Made by a program: the position numbers and the translations under genes. A stretch of 64,000 bases of DNA. Source: Sulfitobacter marinus (GTDB lineage: Bacteria > Pseudomonadota > Alphaproteobacteria > Rhodobacterales > Rhodobacteraceae). Shown here in pieces: positions 17,928-27,970 of the stretch. Within the stretch, counting starts at the first letter, position 1. Every line of letters starts with the position of its first letter. A model generated the notes under the pieces. It did not search any database. It had not been told where the DNA came from and was given only the letters and a program-made list of their open reading frames with translations. The stretch covers positions 649,201 to 713,200 of the forward strand of contig NZ_FPAJ01000002.1 in assembly GCF_900116285.1 (NCBI RefSeq), given 5' to 3'.

Positions 17928-19181
17928 ATGGTCGAACTTCCCGAACTCGAACTCCCCGACAACCCCAAACTCGCGGGCAACATCACACATTTCGCCCGCG
18001 CATTACGGCGGGCAGGGCTGCCCATTGGGCCGGGTCGGGTCATTGACGCCATCCGCGCGGTCGAAGCGGCAGGCTTTACCGATAAGGTCGATTTTTACTG
18101 GACGCTTCACGCCTGTTTCGTGAACCGCCCCGAACATCGCCGGGTGTTTGCGCAACTGTTCCGGCTCTATTGGCGTGACCCGCGCTACCTTAAACATATG
18201 ATGGCGGCGATGCTGCCCGCCGTCCGCGGCGTCCAAGAAGACCGTCCCGCCCAAGCTGCGGAAAAACGCGCGGCGGAGGCGTTGCTGGATGGCGCGCAGG
18301 CCCCCGAGAATGAGGGGGAGGAAAAAGAACCCGAGGAAACACTGGTCGAGGTTGACGCCAGCCTGACCATGTCCACCCAAGAACGTCTGCGCACGCTTGA
18401 TTTCGAACAGATGAGCCTTGCCGAGATGGCAGAGGCCAAGCGGATGCTGGCGCGGCTGAGCTTGCCGGTGAAACCCATGCCCTCGCGGCGCAGCATGACA
18501 TCGCCGCAAGGGCGCATTGATGTGCAGAAAACCATGCGCGCGGCGTTGCGGCGTGGGGGCGATATGGACAAGCTGGCGTTTAAACAGCCGCGCCCGCGCT
18601 ATCCCAATCTGGTTGTGCTTTGCGACATCTCAGGCTCGATGAGCCAATATTCCCGCGTTGTGCTGCATTTCCTGCACGCTGTCAGCAATGCCAAGGGGGC
18701 CGGGTGGGCCAAGGTGCATGCTTTTACCTTTGGCACGCAGCTGACGAATATCACCCGCCATCTGGCCACCCGCGATGTTGATGCAGCCCTCAAGGCTGCT
18801 GGCGCGCAGGCGCAAGACTGGGAAGGCGGCACGCGCATCGGGTCTTGTATCGAGGCGTTCAATCGCGACTGGTCGCGGCGGGTTATGGGGCAGGGGGCCG
18901 TAGTGTTGCTGATCACCGACGGGTTGGATCGTGACAACCCTGATGATCTGGCGCGTCAGATGCAGCGGTTACACCTGACGGCGCGGCGGCTGATCTGGTT
19001 GAACCCGCTGCTACGCTGGGACGGTTTTGCCCCCAAGGCGGCGGGCATTCGCGCAATGCTGCCGCATGTGGACAGTTTTCGGGCGGGCCATTCCATCGCG
19101 TCGCTCGAAGAGCTGGCCGCCGTGATTTCCCGCCCGGATGATATGGGCGAGAAAGCACGGCTTATGGGAATGATGGATTAG
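17928..19181 (+). CDS. VWA-domain protein, CoxE-like
   Basis: 417 residues from the ATG at 17928 ([12 protein letters not shown]). An upstream TTG at 17895 would start inside the hairpin and is less likely. The N-terminal half is helical; a low-complexity acidic stretch ([15 protein letters not shown]) follows. Residues about 225-400 form a von Willebrand A domain with the metal-site motif [12 protein letters not shown] and a later [12 protein letters not shown]. It partners the MoxR ATPase 73 bases upstream. Its TAG overlaps the purL TAA on the opposite strand by three bases (TTAG), an exact tail-to-tail contact. Confidence 0.88.
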   Translation: MVELPELELPDNPKLAGNITHFARALRRAGLPIGPGRVIDAIRAVEAAGFTDKVDFYWTLHACFVNRPEHRRVFAQLFRLYWRDPRYLKHMMAAMLPAVRGVQEDRPAQAAEKRAAEALLDGAQAPENEGEEKEPEETLVEVDASLTMSTQERLRTLDFEQMSLAEMAEAKRMLARLSLPVKPMPSRRSMTSPQGRIDVQKTMRAALRRGGDMDKLAFKQPRPRYPNLVVLCDISGSMSQYSRVVLHFLHAVSNAKGAGWAKVHAFTFGTQLTNITRHLATRDVDAALKAAGAQAQDWEGGTRIGSCIEAFNRDWSRRVMGQGAVVLLITDGLDRDNPDDLARQMQRLHLTARRLIWLNPLLRWDGFAPKAAGIRAMLPHVDSFRAGHSIASLEELAAVISRPDDMGEKARLMGMMD

Positions 19182-21337
19182 GCGAAGGTCTCGGCAAATG
19201 TGCCGCGATAGGTTGCGCTTAGTTCGGCCAGCGGGGCTGTGACACCGCCAATGCTGACCTGATCACCGCCGAATTTACCGACGCTTTCCAGATGCAATCC
19301 GGCCTGAGACGCGGCAATCATCAGCGCTTCGGCTTGGTCAAAGTTGCAGGCGATCAGATAGCGGGCCTGATCTTCGCCAAACAAGGTTTGCGTGTCAGCG
19401 GAATCAAGCGAGACACCGATACCAGCCTCTTCGGCCAGTTCGAACGCGGCGAGGGCAAGACCGCCGTCAGACAAGTCGGTACAGGCTTTGATCATCTCAC
19501 GGTTGTTGCGGATGAATTCACCGTGGGCTTTTTCAGCCGCCAGATCGACCTTGGGTGCGTCGCCGTCGCGGCGGTTGAACACTTCCAGCAGCAGGGCAGA
19601 TTGGCCCAGATGACCCTCAGTCGCGCCCAGAACCAGCGCCACATGGCCGTCGCGCACGTCTTTGCCGATGATGTCGTCGATATGGTTCAGCAGACCCACA
19701 GCGCCGATTGTGGGCGTGGGCAAGATGCCTTTGCCGTCGGTTTCATTGTACAGCGACACGTTGCCCGACACGATGGGCATATCCAGCGCCGACACGGCCT
19801 CACTGATGCCTTTGATCGCGCAAACGAACTGGCCCATGATCTCGGGCTTTTCTGGGTTGCCAAAGTTCATGTTGTCGGTGGTTGCCAAGGGCAGGGCCCC
19901 AACGGCGCAGAGATTGCGATAGGCTTCGGCGACGGCTTGTCTGCCGCCCTCGAATGGGTTTGCTTTGACATAGCGTGGCGTCACGTCTGACGTGAATGCG
20001 ATGGCTTTGTCGGTGCCGTGGACTCGCACGATACCTGATCCCAGACCGGGGGTGCGGGCGCTGTCGCCCATGACCATGGTGTCGTATTGTTCGTATACCC
20101 ACGCTTTGGATGCGTAGTTCGGGCTGGCCAGCAGGGCGCGCAGCCCGTCGATCGGGTCAATGCCCGGCACATCGGAAAGCGGCTCGACCGCGGGTGTTTC
20201 GACCCAGGGGCGGTCGTATTCGGGGGCGTTTCCGGACAGCGCTTTCAGTGGCAGGTCGGCTTTGACCTCGCCGTTGTGCACGATCAAGAAGCGGTCTTCT
20301 GCGATGGTTTCACCGACGATGGCAAAATCAAGATCCCATTTGTCGAAGACAGCTTTGGCTTCGGCCTCAAGCTCGGGGCGCAGCACCATCAGCATGCGTT
20401 CCTGGGATTCGGATAGCATCATCTCATAGGCGGTCATGTTCAATTCGCGGGTCGGTACCTTTTCAAGGTCCAGACGCACACCAAGGTTGCCCTTGTCGCC
20501 CATCTCAACGGCGGAACAGGTCAGGCCCGCCGCGCCCATATCTTGAATCGAGATCACCGCACCGGTGGCCATCAATTCAAGCGTCGCTTCCATCAGACGC
20601 TTTTCGGTGAAGGGGTCGCCGACTTGGACTGTGGGGCGTTTGTCTTCAATCGTGTCATCAAATTCGGCCGATGCCATTGTAGCACCACCCACACCGTCGC
20701 GGCCTGTTTTCGCACCAAGATAGACAACGGGCATGCCAACGCCGGAGGCCGCAGAATAGAAAATCTTGTCCGTGTCGGCCAGACCCGCAGCGAAAGCATT
20801 TACAAGGCAGTTGCCATCATAGGCGGTGTCAAAGCGGACCTCGCCGCCGACAGTTGGAACGCCAAAGCAGTTGCCATAGCCACCAACACCCGCGACCACA
20901 CCATGCACTAGCTGGCGTGTCTTGTGATGTTCGGGGGAGCCGAAGCTGAGAGAGTTCATCGCCGCGATGGGGCGCGCGCCCATGGTGAAGACATCGCGCA
21001 GAATGCCGCCAACGCCGGTTGCTGCACCCTGATATGGTTCGATGTAGGAGGGGTGGTTGTGGCTTTCCATTTTGAAGACCAGCGCCTGACCATCGCCAAT
21101 ATCGACGATGCCAGCGTTTTCGCCCGGACCGCAAATGACCTGTGGCCCCTCAGTCGGCAGCGTGCGCAGCCATTTCTTGGAGGATTTATACGAACAATGT
21201 TCGTTCCACATCGCCGAGAAAATACCAAGCTCGGTAAAAGTCGGTTCGCGTCCGATGATATCAAGCAGGCGCTTGTATTCTTCGTCGTTGATCCCGTGGC
21301 TTGCGATAAGCTCTGGCGTGATGGCTGGTTCGGTCAT
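19178..21337 (-). CDS. purL: Phosphoribosylformylglycinamidine synthase subunit PurL
   Basis: ATP-dependent amidation step of purine synthesis. At 719 residues it is the small type of PurL, which works with separate PurQ and PurS subunits (not in this window). Visible features are the N-terminal [19 protein letters not shown], the substrate-binding segment [20 protein letters not shown], and the second AIRS-like half with [17 protein letters not shown] and [13 protein letters not shown]. The start at 21337 is well placed. It ends tail-to-tail with the VWA gene. Confidence 0.96.
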   Translation of the reverse strand: MTEPAITPELIASHGINDEEYKRLLDIIGREPTFTELGIFSAMWNEHCSYKSSKKWLRTLPTEGPQVICGPGENAGIVDIGDGQALVFKMESHNHPSYIEPYQGAATGVGGILRDVFTMGARPIAAMNSLSFGSPEHHKTRQLVHGVVAGVGGYGNCFGVPTVGGEVRFDTAYDGNCLVNAFAAGLADTDKIFYSAASGVGMPVVYLGAKTGRDGVGGATMASAEFDDTIEDKRPTVQVGDPFTEKRLMEATLELMATGAVISIQDMGAAGLTCSAVEMGDKGNLGVRLDLEKVPTRELNMTAYEMMLSESQERMLMVLRPELEAEAKAVFDKWDLDFAIVGETIAEDRFLIVHNGEVKADLPLKALSGNAPEYDRPWVETPAVEPLSDVPGIDPIDGLRALLASPNYASKAWVYEQYDTMVMGDSARTPGLGSGIVRVHGTDKAIAFTSDVTPRYVKANPFEGGRQAVAEAYRNLCAVGALPLATTDNMNFGNPEKPEIMGQFVCAIKGISEAVSALDMPIVSGNVSLYNETDGKGILPTPTIGAVGLLNHIDDIIGKDVRDGHVALVLGATEGHLGQSALLLEVFNRRDGDAPKVDLAAEKAHGEFIRNNREMIKACTDLSDGGLALAAFELAEEAGIGVSLDSADTQTLFGEDQARYLIACNFDQAEALMIAASQAGLHLESVGKFGGDQVSIGGVTAPLAELSATYRGTFAETFA

Positions 21338-21426
21338 GGTGCGGATATCCCCCTGGCAGATATGGCGGTACTCTTAGAGTAAGGCTGCCGCGGGGAAAAG
21401 AGCCAAAGGACGGCTGAGTGATTGCC

Positions 21427-21455
21427 AAAAAAAAGGCCGAGCATAAAGCTCGGCC
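21427..21455 (-). terminator. Intrinsic terminator of the LysR gene and/or the candidate sRNA
   Basis: Perfect 8-bp GC-rich stem with a five-base loop, followed by eight Ts on the minus strand. It is the clearest intrinsic terminator in the window. Confidence 0.88.
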
Positions 21456-21507
21456 AAGTCCAACAGGGAGGTATGAAGTGACAGCCCGAGGGCGTCTGTC
21501 TTCATAC
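21427..21507 (-). ncRNA. Candidate small RNA, about 80 nt, between purL and the LysR gene
   Basis: Read on the minus strand, the order is: a promoter-like pair TTGATC (21540-21535) and TAATTG (21517-21512) with a 17-base spacer; a hairpin with arms GTATGAAG/CTTCATAC (21507-21471) extended by GACAG/CTGTC; a single-stranded CTCCCTGTTGGACTT; then a perfect 8-bp terminator hairpin GGCCGAGC-TTTAT-GCTCGGCC followed by eight Ts (21455-21427). The predicted start, about seven bases after the -10 box, falls at the first hairpin. The CCUCCC in the spacer could pair with Shine-Dalgarno sequences. Alternatively the structure is simply the 3' end of the LysR transcript. Confidence 0.5.
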
Positions 21508-21589
21508 TGCCCAATTAGGTGGCACCTGTGCATGGATCAAGGCTGAAGTTTGAAAAACGCGGCATGTCCGCTATGCGAAAAACGCATAG

Positions 21590-22495
21590 CTATTCGCTGC
21601 GGCGGTCCCGCAGGTGTTTGCGGTGGGTGATAATCTCGTCTTGGACAAAGTCTTTGAAGGCCGCGACACGTTTAGAAGCACGCAATTCTTCGGGGTAGGC
21701 CAGAAAGACCGGTACATCTGCCGACTCAGTGTCGGGGAGCACTTGCACAAGGTCCGGGAAATCTTCGGTCAGGTAATCTGGCAAAACCCCGATCCCAAGA
21801 TGGTGGATGACCCCTTGAAGAACGCCGAAATAGTTGTTCACGGTCAACATGGATCGCACGTCATGCATCATAAGCTGCTGCACAAGGGTCAAACCGGCAT
21901 TTACCTGATCGCTTTCGGTGCTTTGGCAGATCAACCGGTGCTCTGACATATCCTCGATCCGTTGCGGTGTGCCGTGTTCGGCCAGATAGGTCGGAGATGC
22001 GTAAAGGCACATTTTGATCATCATGAGTTTTTTGCGAACCAGATCGGCCTGAGAGGGCTCTTTCATGCGGATTGCGACATCGGCTTCGCGCATAGGCAAA
22101 TCCAGAACGCGTTCTTCCAGCATCAGGTCGACTTTAAGGTCGGGGTATTTCTCATACAACTTGGGCAGGCGCGGGGCGAGCCATAGGGTGCCGAAACCCG
22201 TGGTCGTTGTGACGCGCAATTCGCCAAAGACTTCCTCTTCGCTGTCGCGAATGCGGGCGGCAGCTGTGTCCAGCCGTTTGCTCATCGCGACGGTGGCGTC
22301 AAACAACAGCTCGCCCTGTTCGGTCAGAATCAGGCCACGGGCGTGACGGTGGAACAGATTGGTGTTTAACTGTTCCTCAAGACCGCGAATTTGCCGACTG
22401 ACGGCGGATTGCGACAGGTTCAACTTATCACCGGCATGGGTCAGGCTGCCGGCATCTGCGACAGCGTGAAAAATCCTGAGCTTGTCCCAATCCAT
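21590..22495 (-). CDS. LysR-type transcriptional regulator
   Basis: 301 residues, typical for the family. The N-terminal winged helix-turn-helix is evident (LRIFHAVADAGSLTHAGDKL, then LSQSAVSRQIRGLEEQLN), followed by a coinducer-binding domain. It is divergent from the indolepyruvate oxidoreductase gene across a 244-base gap that contains two dyads (22521-22566). A regulator usually controls its divergent neighbour, so it probably governs that gene and itself. The inducer is unknown. The ATG at 22495 has GGAAGTCC upstream. Confidence 0.92.
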   Translation of the reverse strand: MDWDKLRIFHAVADAGSLTHAGDKLNLSQSAVSRQIRGLEEQLNTNLFHRHARGLILTEQGELLFDATVAMSKRLDTAAARIRDSEEEVFGELRVTTTTGFGTLWLAPRLPKLYEKYPDLKVDLMLEERVLDLPMREADVAIRMKEPSQADLVRKKLMMIKMCLYASPTYLAEHGTPQRIEDMSEHRLICQSTESDQVNAGLTLVQQLMMHDVRSMLTVNNYFGVLQGVIHHLGIGVLPDYLTEDFPDLVQVLPDTESADVPVFLAYPEELRASKRVAAFKDFVQDEIITHRKHLRDRRSE

Positions 22496-22520
22496 GAGGA
22501 CTTCCTTTTTTAAGGATGAT

Positions 22521-22566
22521 CTTTACCAAAGAGCACCGTTTTTGCGCCAAGTGCGCTTTAAAAACA
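22521..22566. promoter_or_regulatory. Dyads in the lysR / indolepyruvate oxidoreductase divergent region
   Basis: TCTTT-ACC-AAAGA at 22521-22533 is a perfect dyad. A second imperfect one, GTTTTTGCGC / GCGCTTTAAAAAC, spans 22539-22566. They are plausible LysR-type binding sites; they lie nearer the regulator than the target gene. Confidence 0.4.
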
Positions 22567-22739
22567 ACCCTTAGCAATGGTGCAGTGCAAACTAGCGCAG
22601 GAAAGATGAATATCCCATTGTTTATGTCGATTATTTCATCGTTTCGTCTGAGGGGCGTCGGAAGACGACGCTAGACAGGTCAGCTTTTATGACCTAGATT
22701 GATGTATATGGATCAATCGCTCGTACGGGAGGACGCGCC

Positions 22740-25700
22740 ATGGGTACCCAAAAGATTTCTTTGAATGATCGGTTCGACTTGGAAAAGTCCCCCGTTTTGC
22801 TGAACGGTACGCAGGCGTTGGTGCGTATGATGATGATGCAAAAGGCGCGTGACCGGGCCGCAGGGTTGAACACTGCTGGATATGTGACCGGGTATCGTGG
22901 ATCGCCGTTGGGTGCCGTTGATTTGCAGATGGAACGCGCGGCCAAGCCTTTGGCTGAATATGACGTGCTGTTCGAGGCTGGGTTGAACGAAGATCTGGCC
23001 GCGACTGCCCTTTGGGGCAGCCAGCAGGCTGAATTGCGGGGCGAAGGAAAATACGATGGTGTCTTTGGCCTTTGGTACGGCAAGGGGCCGGGGGTGGACC
23101 GTTCGGGCGATGTGATGCGCCACGCCAATATGGCAGGATCGTCCAAGCACGGCGGTGTGTTGATGGCGATGGGCGATGACCATACCGGTGAATCCTCGAC
23201 CGTGCTGCACCAATCGGAATGGGCAATGGTTGATGCCTATATGCCCGTGGTCAGCCCGGCAGGCGTGCAAGAGATACTGGATTACGGCATCTATGGCTGG
23301 GCGCTAAGCCGTTTCAGCGGCCTTTGGGTCGGCCTGAAGACGATGAAGGACACGGTCGAGGCAACGTCTGTCGTCAATGGTGATCCCAACAGAATGAAAT
23401 TGGTCACGCCGCAATTCGACATGCCCGACGGGGGGCTGAACATTCGTTTGGTGGATACGCCGCATCTACAAGAATCGCGAATGATCGATCACAAACGCTA
23501 TGCCGCCGAGGCATTCAGCCATGCCAATAAGATGGATAAACGCATGTGGGGTAAACGCGGGGCCAAAATCGGCATCGCGGCGGCGGGCAAAAATTGGCTG
23601 GACGTGATCCACGCCATGAGTTTGCTGAACATCGACGAAAACGAAGCCGAACGTTTGGGGATCACCCTTTACAAGATCGGCCAGACCTTCCCCTTGGATA
23701 TGAAGGGTTTCCACGCCTGGGCCGAGGGCCTTGATCTGGTGATTGTGGTCGAGGAAAAGCGCAAGCTGATCGAGGTACAGATCAAAGAGGCGTTGTTTTC
23801 GGACACCCATCGGCGTGTCTATGGGTGGCACAAGGGGGGTGGTGCCGGGATGGAGCATGGCGAGGAGCTGTTCCCGACGCGCGGCGCGCTTGATCCGATC
23901 TGGATTGCGGAAAAGCTGGGCGATATCTTTATCGAAGAAGGCCGCAATACCGATGGCATCAAAGCGGGGATGGAGGCGCTGGATACAGCGCGCCGCGCCG
24001 ATAACGCCGAAGATATTGCGGCACGTGTGCCCTATTTCTGCTCGGGCTGTCCGCATAATTCGTCCACCAAATTGCCCGAGGGCAGCCGCGCGTATGCGGG
24101 GATTGGGTGCCATTATATGGTGCAATGGATGGATCGTGAAACCACAGGTTTCACCCATATGGGGGGCGAAGGCGCGAACTGGATCGGTGAATCGCATTTC
24201 TCGACCCGCGAACATGTGTTCCAGAACCTAGGCGACGGGACCTATAACCATTCGGGTATTCAGGCGATCCGCGCCGCAGTGGCGGCAAAGACCAACATCA
24301 CCTATAAAATCCTATACAATGATGCGGTTGCCATGACTGGCGGCCAGCATAACGAAGGCGATCTGGACGCGCCGCGCATTGTCGCCGAATTGCAAGCCAT
24401 GGGCGTGAAGAACATCGCCGTCGTCTATGACGAGAAAGAAGACGTAGATGCCGCCGCATTTAATGGTGTGCCCATGTACGAGCGTGCCGATCTGCAAACG
24501 GTCCAAGAGGATTTCACCAAGCACAAAGGCGTCAGTGCCATCGTCTATATCCAGACCTGTGCTGCTGAAAAGCGTCGCCGTCGCAAGCGGGGGTTGTTTC
24601 CTGACCCCGACAAGCGCGTGTTTATCAATACGGATGTTTGCGAGGGTTGTGGCGATTGCGGGGTGCAATCCAACTGTGTGTCTATCGTTCCGGCCGAGAC
24701 CGAACTGGGGCGCAAGCGGGCGATTGATCAATCCTCCTGCAACAAGGATTTTTCCTGCGTCAAAGGGTTCTGCCCGTCTTTCGTAACCCTTGAGGGCGCG
24801 AAGATCCGCAAAGACCCGACGACCGAGGTGAAAATCCCTGATCTGCCATTACCTGCGTTGCCCGCGATTGACGGCACGTTCAATGTCGTGATTACCGGCG
24901 TGGGCGGTACGGGGGTTGTGACCATCGGTGCCGTGCTGGCGCAGGCCGCACAGATTGACGGCAAGGGCGCTGGGATGATGGAGATGGCAGGCCTTGCCCA
25001 AAAGGGTGGCGCTGTGCACATCCATTGCCGTCTGGCCAACCGCCCGGAAGACATTAGCGCCATCCGCGTGGCCACGGGCGAGGCGGATGCACTGATTGGT
25101 GGCGATCTTGTGGTGTCTGCGGGGACCAAAACGCTGGGTCTGACCCGCGCTGGGCGCACAGGCGCAGTAGTGAATTCGCATCAGATCATCACAGGCGATT
25201 TCACCCGTGATACCGAGTTCAAGATGCCCTATGACCGCCTGACCCTCGCGCTTGAGGCGCGGCTGAAAGACGACGTGGCGCTGTTTGACGCATCTGATCT
25301 GGCCAAGGCGACGCTGGGGGATTCGATCTATTCCAACATGATGATATTTGGTGCTGCATGGCAAAAAGGGCTGGTCCCGCTGTCGTTGGAGGCGCTGCAA
25401 GACGCTATTCGGCTGAACGGGGCCGCTGTTGAGCGGAACCTGAAAGCGTTCGAGTTGGGCCGTTGGGCGGTGCTGCATCCCGCAGAGGCCGCGCAGGTCA
25501 TAACGCCGAATGTTGTGCAACTGCCCAAGACGCTGGACGACCGCATTGCCTTTCGGATTGATCACCTGAAGGCCTATCAGGGCAACGGGCTGGCCAAACG
25601 TTATGCCAAGATGTTGGAGCCTGTCACGGACAAAGGGCTGAAAGAAGCCATGGCCTTGGGCTATCATAAGCTGTTGTCTTATAAGGATGAATATGAAGTC

Positions 25701-26156
25701 GCGCGGCTGCTGAAAACAACCCGCGACAAGGTGAATGCCGAATTCGATGGCGACCCCAAGATCACCTTTAACCTCGCGCCGCCGATGCTGTCGAAAACCG
25801 GTGCGGATGGCCGCCCGATGAAACGCGCCTTTGGCGAATGGTTGGAAATGCCCCTTACCGTGCTGAAACGGTTCAAGTTCCTTCGGGGCACGCCGTTTGA
25901 TCCCTTTGGCCGGACCGAGGAACGCCGGATGGAGCGCGCGTTGATCAAACAATACGAGGCCGACATGAAGGACGTACTGCCGAGGCTGACGGACGACACC
26001 CGCGATGCCATTATCGCACTGGCCGAATTGCCACTGCAAATCCGGGGCTTTGGACCGGTCAAACAGGCAAACGAGGCAAAAGCGGCCAAACGGCGAGAGG
26101 AATTGCTGAGCGTGATCCGCGCAGGGGGCACCACAACGTCAAGAGCGGCAGAATAG
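22740..26156 (+). CDS. Indolepyruvate ferredoxin oxidoreductase, single-chain form
   Basis: Oxidatively decarboxylates aryl-pyruvates from aromatic amino acids to aryl-acetyl-CoA with ferredoxin as acceptor. The 1138-residue protein joins the parts that are separate IorA and IorB subunits elsewhere. The order is an N-terminal pyrimidine-type domain (GTQALVRMMMMQKARDRAAG), a TPP-binding domain with CSGCPHNSSTKLP and the YNDAVAMTGGQ loop, a ferredoxin-like motif CEGCGDCGVQSNC near residue 640, the gamma domain GVGGTGVVTIGAVLAQAA, and a long C-terminal extension. ATG at 22740 with GGGAGG. Probably regulated by the divergent LysR protein. An acyltransferase follows 68 bases later. Confidence 0.93.
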   Translation: MGTQKISLNDRFDLEKSPVLLNGTQALVRMMMMQKARDRAAGLNTAGYVTGYRGSPLGAVDLQMERAAKPLAEYDVLFEAGLNEDLAATALWGSQQAELRGEGKYDGVFGLWYGKGPGVDRSGDVMRHANMAGSSKHGGVLMAMGDDHTGESSTVLHQSEWAMVDAYMPVVSPAGVQEILDYGIYGWALSRFSGLWVGLKTMKDTVEATSVVNGDPNRMKLVTPQFDMPDGGLNIRLVDTPHLQESRMIDHKRYAAEAFSHANKMDKRMWGKRGAKIGIAAAGKNWLDVIHAMSLLNIDENEAERLGITLYKIGQTFPLDMKGFHAWAEGLDLVIVVEEKRKLIEVQIKEALFSDTHRRVYGWHKGGGAGMEHGEELFPTRGALDPIWIAEKLGDIFIEEGRNTDGIKAGMEALDTARRADNAEDIAARVPYFCSGCPHNSSTKLPEGSRAYAGIGCHYMVQWMDRETTGFTHMGGEGANWIGESHFSTREHVFQNLGDGTYNHSGIQAIRAAVAAKTNITYKILYNDAVAMTGGQHNEGDLDAPRIVAELQAMGVKNIAVVYDEKEDVDAAAFNGVPMYERADLQTVQEDFTKHKGVSAIVYIQTCAAEKRRRRKRGLFPDPDKRVFINTDVCEGCGDCGVQSNCVSIVPAETELGRKRAIDQSSCNKDFSCVKGFCPSFVTLEGAKIRKDPTTEVKIPDLPLPALPAIDGTFNVVITGVGGTGVVTIGAVLAQAAQIDGKGAGMMEMAGLAQKGGAVHIHCRLANRPEDISAIRVATGEADALIGGDLVVSAGTKTLGLTRAGRTGAVVNSHQIITGDFTRDTEFKMPYDRLTLALEARLKDDVALFDASDLAKATLGDSIYSNMMIFGAAWQKGLVPLSLEALQDAIRLNGAAVERNLKAFELGRWAVLHPAEAAQVITPNVVQLPKTLDDRIAFRIDHLKAYQGNGLAKRYAKMLEPVTDKGLKEAMALGYHKLLSYKDEYEVARLLKTTRDKVNAEFDGDPKITFNLAPPMLSKTGADGRPMKRAFGEWLEMPLTVLKRFKFLRGTPFDPFGRTEERRMERALIKQYEADMKDVLPRLTDDTRDAIIALAELPLQIRGFGPVKQANEAKAAKRREELLSVIRAGGTTTSRAAE

Positions 26157-26224
26157 GGCGGGCTGTCATGTGGATGTCATAATACCGGCATATGGCGGAG
26201 CCGTTATTCAGTAAGGAGCCTTAG

Positions 26225-27112
26225 ATGGGCCAGCTCAAGCCGCTTTCTGCCCGCGAGATCAGTTATGCCTATTCGGCCCGCAGCAAACCGGGCCGGGCTT
26301 TTATCCGCTTGATGGAAAACTCTACGGGCAGATTGGGGCTGATCAAACGCGCCTCGGGCTATGAGCAGGACATGGCGGCGGGCGGATGCTTTTTCGATGT
26401 GATGGCGCGGCGCTATGGGCTGAGCTTGGATGTGGTTGGCGGCGGCTTGGACCGCATTCCAGCCACGGGCCCGGTGATTTTTCTGGCCAATCATCCCTAC
26501 GGCATTCTGGATGGGTTAATGTTGGGCCATATCATGTCCCGCACGCGGCCTGACTTTAAGATCATGGCGCATTCGGTTTTCAATCGCGCACCGGATTTGG
26601 CCCAGCATCTGCTGCCCATCAGCTTTGAGGAAACCAAAGAGGCGCTTGCCCTGAACCTGCGCACGCGCAAGACCGCGTTGGATTATTTGGGGCAGGGCGG
26701 GGCCGTCGGCGTCTTTCCCGGCGGCACGGTCAGCACCGGCACACGCCCGTTTTCCAAGCCGATGGATCCCAGTTGGCGGAGCTTTACCGCGCGGATGATC
26801 GCAAAGTCGCAAGCTGTTGTTGTGCCTATCTATTTCGACGGGCACACCAGCCGTATGTTCCAGATCGCCAGCCATCTGCACAGCAGTTTGCGTATGGGAT
26901 TGTTGATCAAAGAGTTCCGCAAACGCGTCGATACCCCAGTGCGTGTTGTGATCGGCGAGCCGATTGGCAGAAACATCCTGAACCCTTTGGTAAAAGACGC
27001 AAAAGCGATGATGGATTTCCTGCGCAAAGCCACGTATGAGTTGTCCTTGGACCCGGTCAAAACCTTTGATTTGGGATTTGAGTTTGAAAATCGGCATCGT
27101 GCCGACAGGTGA
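26225..27112 (+). CDS. Lysophospholipid/ornithine-lipid-type acyltransferase (PlsC superfamily)
   Basis: 295 residues; the start at 26225 has AAGGAG upstream. The acyltransferase core shows FLANHPYGILDG (His and Asp of the HX5D-type site, residues about 90-97) and FPGGTVSTG as the phosphate-site loop, then VVVPIYFDGHTSRMFQ. The spacing fits the hemolysin-like/OlsA branch, which acylates lyso-ornithine lipid, rather than glycerol-phosphate PlsC. No OlsB partner is adjacent, so the exact acceptor is open. murI follows after 12 bases, so the genes may be co-transcribed. Confidence 0.85.
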   Translation: MGQLKPLSAREISYAYSARSKPGRAFIRLMENSTGRLGLIKRASGYEQDMAAGGCFFDVMARRYGLSLDVVGGGLDRIPATGPVIFLANHPYGILDGLMLGHIMSRTRPDFKIMAHSVFNRAPDLAQHLLPISFEETKEALALNLRTRKTALDYLGQGGAVGVFPGGTVSTGTRPFSKPMDPSWRSFTARMIAKSQAVVVPIYFDGHTSRMFQIASHLHSSLRMGLLIKEFRKRVDTPVRVVIGEPIGRNILNPLVKDAKAMMDFLRKATYELSLDPVKTFDLGFEFENRHRADR

Positions 27113-27124
27113 CGGCAAGAAAAC

Positions 27125-27934
27125 ATGGCAGTTGGTATTTTCGATTCGGGCCTTGGCGGGCTGACCGTTTGGGACGCTGTGCAGGCGCAGTTGCCCGATG
27201 TGGATTTCGTTTATCTGGCCGATAGCGCCCATGCGCCATATGGGGTGCGGACGGCGGATGACATCTATAATCTGACGGTTGCCGCAACCCAGCGGTTGTT
27301 TGACGCAGGCTGTGATCTGGTGATTTTGGCCTGCAATACCGCATCGGCGGCCGCCTTGCGGCGGATGCAGGAATCCTGGGTGCCGTCGGATAAACGCGTT
27401 TTGGGTGTTTTCGTGCCCCTGATCGAGGCGATGACCGAACGCGAATGGGGCGATAATTCCCCGCCACGCGAGGTGGACCTGAAACATGTCGCGTTGTTTG
27501 CAACGCCTGCGACTGTCGCAAGCCGGGCATTCCAGCGCGAACTGGCATTCCGGGCGATTGGTGTCGACGTCGAGGCACAGGCCTGCGGCGGAGTCGTAGA
27601 TGCGATTGAGGAGGGCGATTTTATCCTCGCCGAAGCACTGGTGCGCAGCCATGTGGATGCCTTGCAACGCAAGATGCCACATCCTGAGGCTGCCATTCTG
27701 GGCTGTACGCATTATCCGCTGATGGAAGACACCTTTCGCGATGCGCTTGGGCCCGATGTCAAAGTGTTCAGTCAGGCCAATCTGGTGGCGCGCAGTCTGG
27801 GCGATTACCTGAAACGGCATCCCGATATGATGGGGACCGGCACGGCCGCGTTCCTGACCACTGGTGACCCCAAGAAAGTCAGCAGCCGCGCGACGCAATT
27901 CTTGCGACGACCGCTGACATTTCAGGCCGCATAA
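27125..27934 (+). CDS. murI: Glutamate racemase
   Basis: Cofactor-independent enzyme that makes D-glutamate for peptidoglycan. 269 residues. The two catalytic cysteines are visible: LACNTASAA (Cys 70) and GCTHYPL near residue 197. [11 protein letters not shown] (Asp 7) and [11 protein letters not shown] complete the active site. It starts 12 bases after the acyltransferase gene. Confidence 0.95.
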   Translation: MAVGIFDSGLGGLTVWDAVQAQLPDVDFVYLADSAHAPYGVRTADDIYNLTVAATQRLFDAGCDLVILACNTASAAALRRMQESWVPSDKRVLGVFVPLIEAMTEREWGDNSPPREVDLKHVALFATPATVASRAFQRELAFRAIGVDVEAQACGGVVDAIEEGDFILAEALVRSHVDALQRKMPHPEAAILGCTHYPLMEDTFRDALGPDVKVFSQANLVARSLGDYLKRHPDMMGTGTAAFLTTGDPKKVSSRATQFLRRPLTFQAA

Positions 27935-27970
27935 CACTCTTTACTTCTTTTCCGAACGGAACCCGACATA

